Positions 62,793-64,000 of a DNA stretch of 64,000 bases are shown in pieces. The translations under genes were made by a program, and so were the position numbers. Origin of the DNA: an uncultured Phocaeicola sp. (GTDB lineage Bacteria > Bacteroidota > Bacteroidia > Bacteroidales > Bacteroidaceae); assembly GCA_948566455.1 (NCBI GenBank), contig CAOYQO010000003.1:108021-172020 (forward strand), given 5' to 3'. Under the pieces are notes generated by a model. The model worked only from the letters and a program-made list of their open reading frames with translations. It had not been told where the DNA came from and did not search any database. Each line of letters starts with the position of its first letter. Within the stretch, counting starts at the first letter, position 1.

Positions 62793-63974
62793 TTATCCCC
62801 AAATATGGAAAAGCTTTTTGTCAAGATTACGGGTGACGAACTCCATGGGAAGCTTGGCATAGAGTTCGGTTGTTCTGATGGAAGAATGTCCCATCATTAC
62901 CTGCAAAACTTCCTTAGGGATTCCTTCGCCTAAACTGATGGTACAGGCAAAGGTGTGGCGGGCCACATGGGTGGTCAAAAGAAAACTGCAACCGAGAGCC
63001 AAACCGACACCTTTCAGGAATTGGTTGTACTTTTGGTTGGAAGTGATGTGAAGTTTGTAGTCGTTCCGTTCCAAAATCTTTTGGGTATAGGGAAGGATTG
63101 GGGTGATGAATTCCTCTCCTGTTTTCATTCGATGCCCATCAATGTAAGCATGCCCATCTACCGTGATGATGTGCTGGGTATAGTCGAACGACTTGGCATC
63201 GCTATACGCCATGCCCGTAAAAATTTGGAAGAGGAAGAAGTCAAGGTATTTATTGGCTACTCTGTCTGCAGACTCTTCACGAATGGCAATCAACCGTTTT
63301 ATCTGGTCTTTGGTGAGATGTGGGCGTTTGCCCTTCTCACCACGTTTGTCTTGGAAGCGGTTGTATGGATTCTCTTTGATAAGCCCCAAACGGAAGGCTT
63401 CGCTGACGTAACTCTTGAATCGTTTGTGATAATTGTGGATGGCTGCCTGACTACGTTCAATGAGCTTGCCTGTAGATGTGTAAGTCTCTTCTTCACGAAT
63501 GAACATATCAAATTCATAGATGTGAGTAAGGGTTACATCATCGAATGTCTTGAATTTGCCGAAACGCTGAAGGGCTTTATAAGTGGTCAAATGTCCCTTG
63601 CGCGTTCCTTCTCTCATTTTGCGGGATTGAATACGTTCGCGCATCCATGCCATGAAGTTGCGTCGGTTGCTGCCATCTGATGACAGATAGGTTTTGAATT
63701 GTTGGGTGGTCATATCGTCACCATTTACTTCCATAGCAATGATGATACGTTCAAACTCCGTTACCTTCTTTTGAATCTGTTCGTTGAAAATGGCTGCCTT
63801 GGGATGGTTGATTACCTTACCATCCAGCCATTGAGTGGCATTCAGAAAGATACCGATTGAAAAGTAGAAACGTTCACGACCCAGACAGACAACGATTTCT
63901 ACGGCTGCACAAGTGGTATCACTTGCTTGTTTTCGTCTGTTGAAAGGGTCAATGTAAAAAGCTGAGGGGTAAAT
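62793..63974 (-). CDS. Tyrosine recombinase / integrase (N terminus at window edge, possible frameshift)
   Basis: From the only in-frame ATG (63734) the protein has 313 residues, but coding sequence clearly continues upstream (RKQASDTTCAAVEIVV and a GIFLNATQWLDGKV arm-domain stretch) to an in-frame TAA at 63975-63977, with no ATG. Domains: arm-binding region, SAM-like core-binding domain, catalytic domain with HVARHTFA (His, Arg), GHSS and the nucleophile Tyr in TELYAKL. The first catalytic Arg position (GMAYSD) is Ala; a similar change is known for the CTnDOT integrase. It is the integrase of a Bacteroidetes mobile element, so the neighbouring island is likely mobile. Own terminator at 62720-62767. 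Confidence 0.85.
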   Translation of the reverse strand: MYPSAFYIDPFNRRKQASDTTCAAVEIVVCLGRERFYFSIGIFLNATQWLDGKVINHPKAAIFNEQIQKKVTEFERIIIAMEVNGDDMTTQQFKTYLSSDGSNRRNFMAWMRERIQSRKMREGTRKGHLTTYKALQRFGKFKTFDDVTLTHIYEFDMFIREEETYTSTGKLIERSQAAIHNYHKRFKSYVSEAFRLGLIKENPYNRFQDKRGEKGKRPHLTKDQIKRLIAIREESADRVANKYLDFFLFQIFTGMAYSDAKSFDYTQHIITVDGHAYIDGHRMKTGEEFITPILPYTQKILERNDYKLHITSNQKYNQFLKGVGLALGCSFLLTTHVARHTFACTISLGEGIPKEVLQVMMGHSSIRTTELYAKLPMEFVTRNLDKKLFHIWG

Positions 63975-64000
63975 TTATAAATTGTTATCTTTGTCTCCAA

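Noticed and set aside
62955..63680. 241-residue plus-strand frame
   Set aside because: It is antisense to the integrase catalytic domain, which has clear motifs.

Overview
The window looks like chromosomal DNA from a gut Bacteroidales, most likely Bacteroides or Phocaeicola. The signs are many Bacteroidetes-type promoters (a -7 box TAnnTTTG, sometimes with TTTG or TTG about 20 nt upstream), a one-piece hybrid two-component regulator, GldH, an mre/mrdA/rodA cluster, and secreted or lipoprotein carbohydrate enzymes. No tRNA, rRNA or CRISPR array was seen.

Bases 1-23,400 are the right part of a pectin utilisation locus; the SusC/SusD pair must lie to the left, outside the window. In order it carries a truncated glycoside hydrolase, a beta-helix protein, a divergent CE8 pectinesterase lipoprotein, a GH2-type and a GH31 enzyme, a two-domain alpha/beta hydrolase, a KdgF-like cupin lipoprotein on the opposite strand, a PL10 pectate lyase, a second alpha/beta hydrolase, a CE12-CE8 fusion and the hybrid regulator. 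Together they would remove acetyl and methyl esters, cleave polygalacturonate, trim side chains and linearise the unsaturated product, under control of the regulator at the right end.

Bases 23,500-43,900 are conserved chromosome: an outer-membrane barrel protein, an S9 peptidase, an APH-fold kinase, a PiT phosphate transporter, purH, mreB-mreC-mreD-mrdA-rodA (cell elongation), then on the minus strand metF-holB-PSP1/ricT-gldH and a cardiolipin-synthase-like protein. Several intergenic gaps hold related imperfect hairpins.

Bases 43,900-45,300 are a gene-free transition with tandem and direct repeats and one orphan promoter/terminator unit. From 45,300 to the end is a mobile, defence-type island. 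It has a ClpP-fold (SDH-type) protease, an excisionase-like HTH protein, a replication protein with a DnaC-like loader, and then a tight operon of XRE regulator, SNF2 helicase with DUF3883, DUF1156 DNA methyltransferase, Swt1-HEPN/DUF499 ATPase and a small membrane protein. Minus-strand pairs follow (DUF2188 with a ComEC-like metallo-hydrolase; OLD-like ATPase with a TOPRIM protein), along with a candidate ~100-nt small RNA, a gene remnant and a tyrosine integrase whose N terminus runs into the window end. The helicase/methylase/HEPN-ATPase operon is the strongest candidate for an incompletely described antiphage system.
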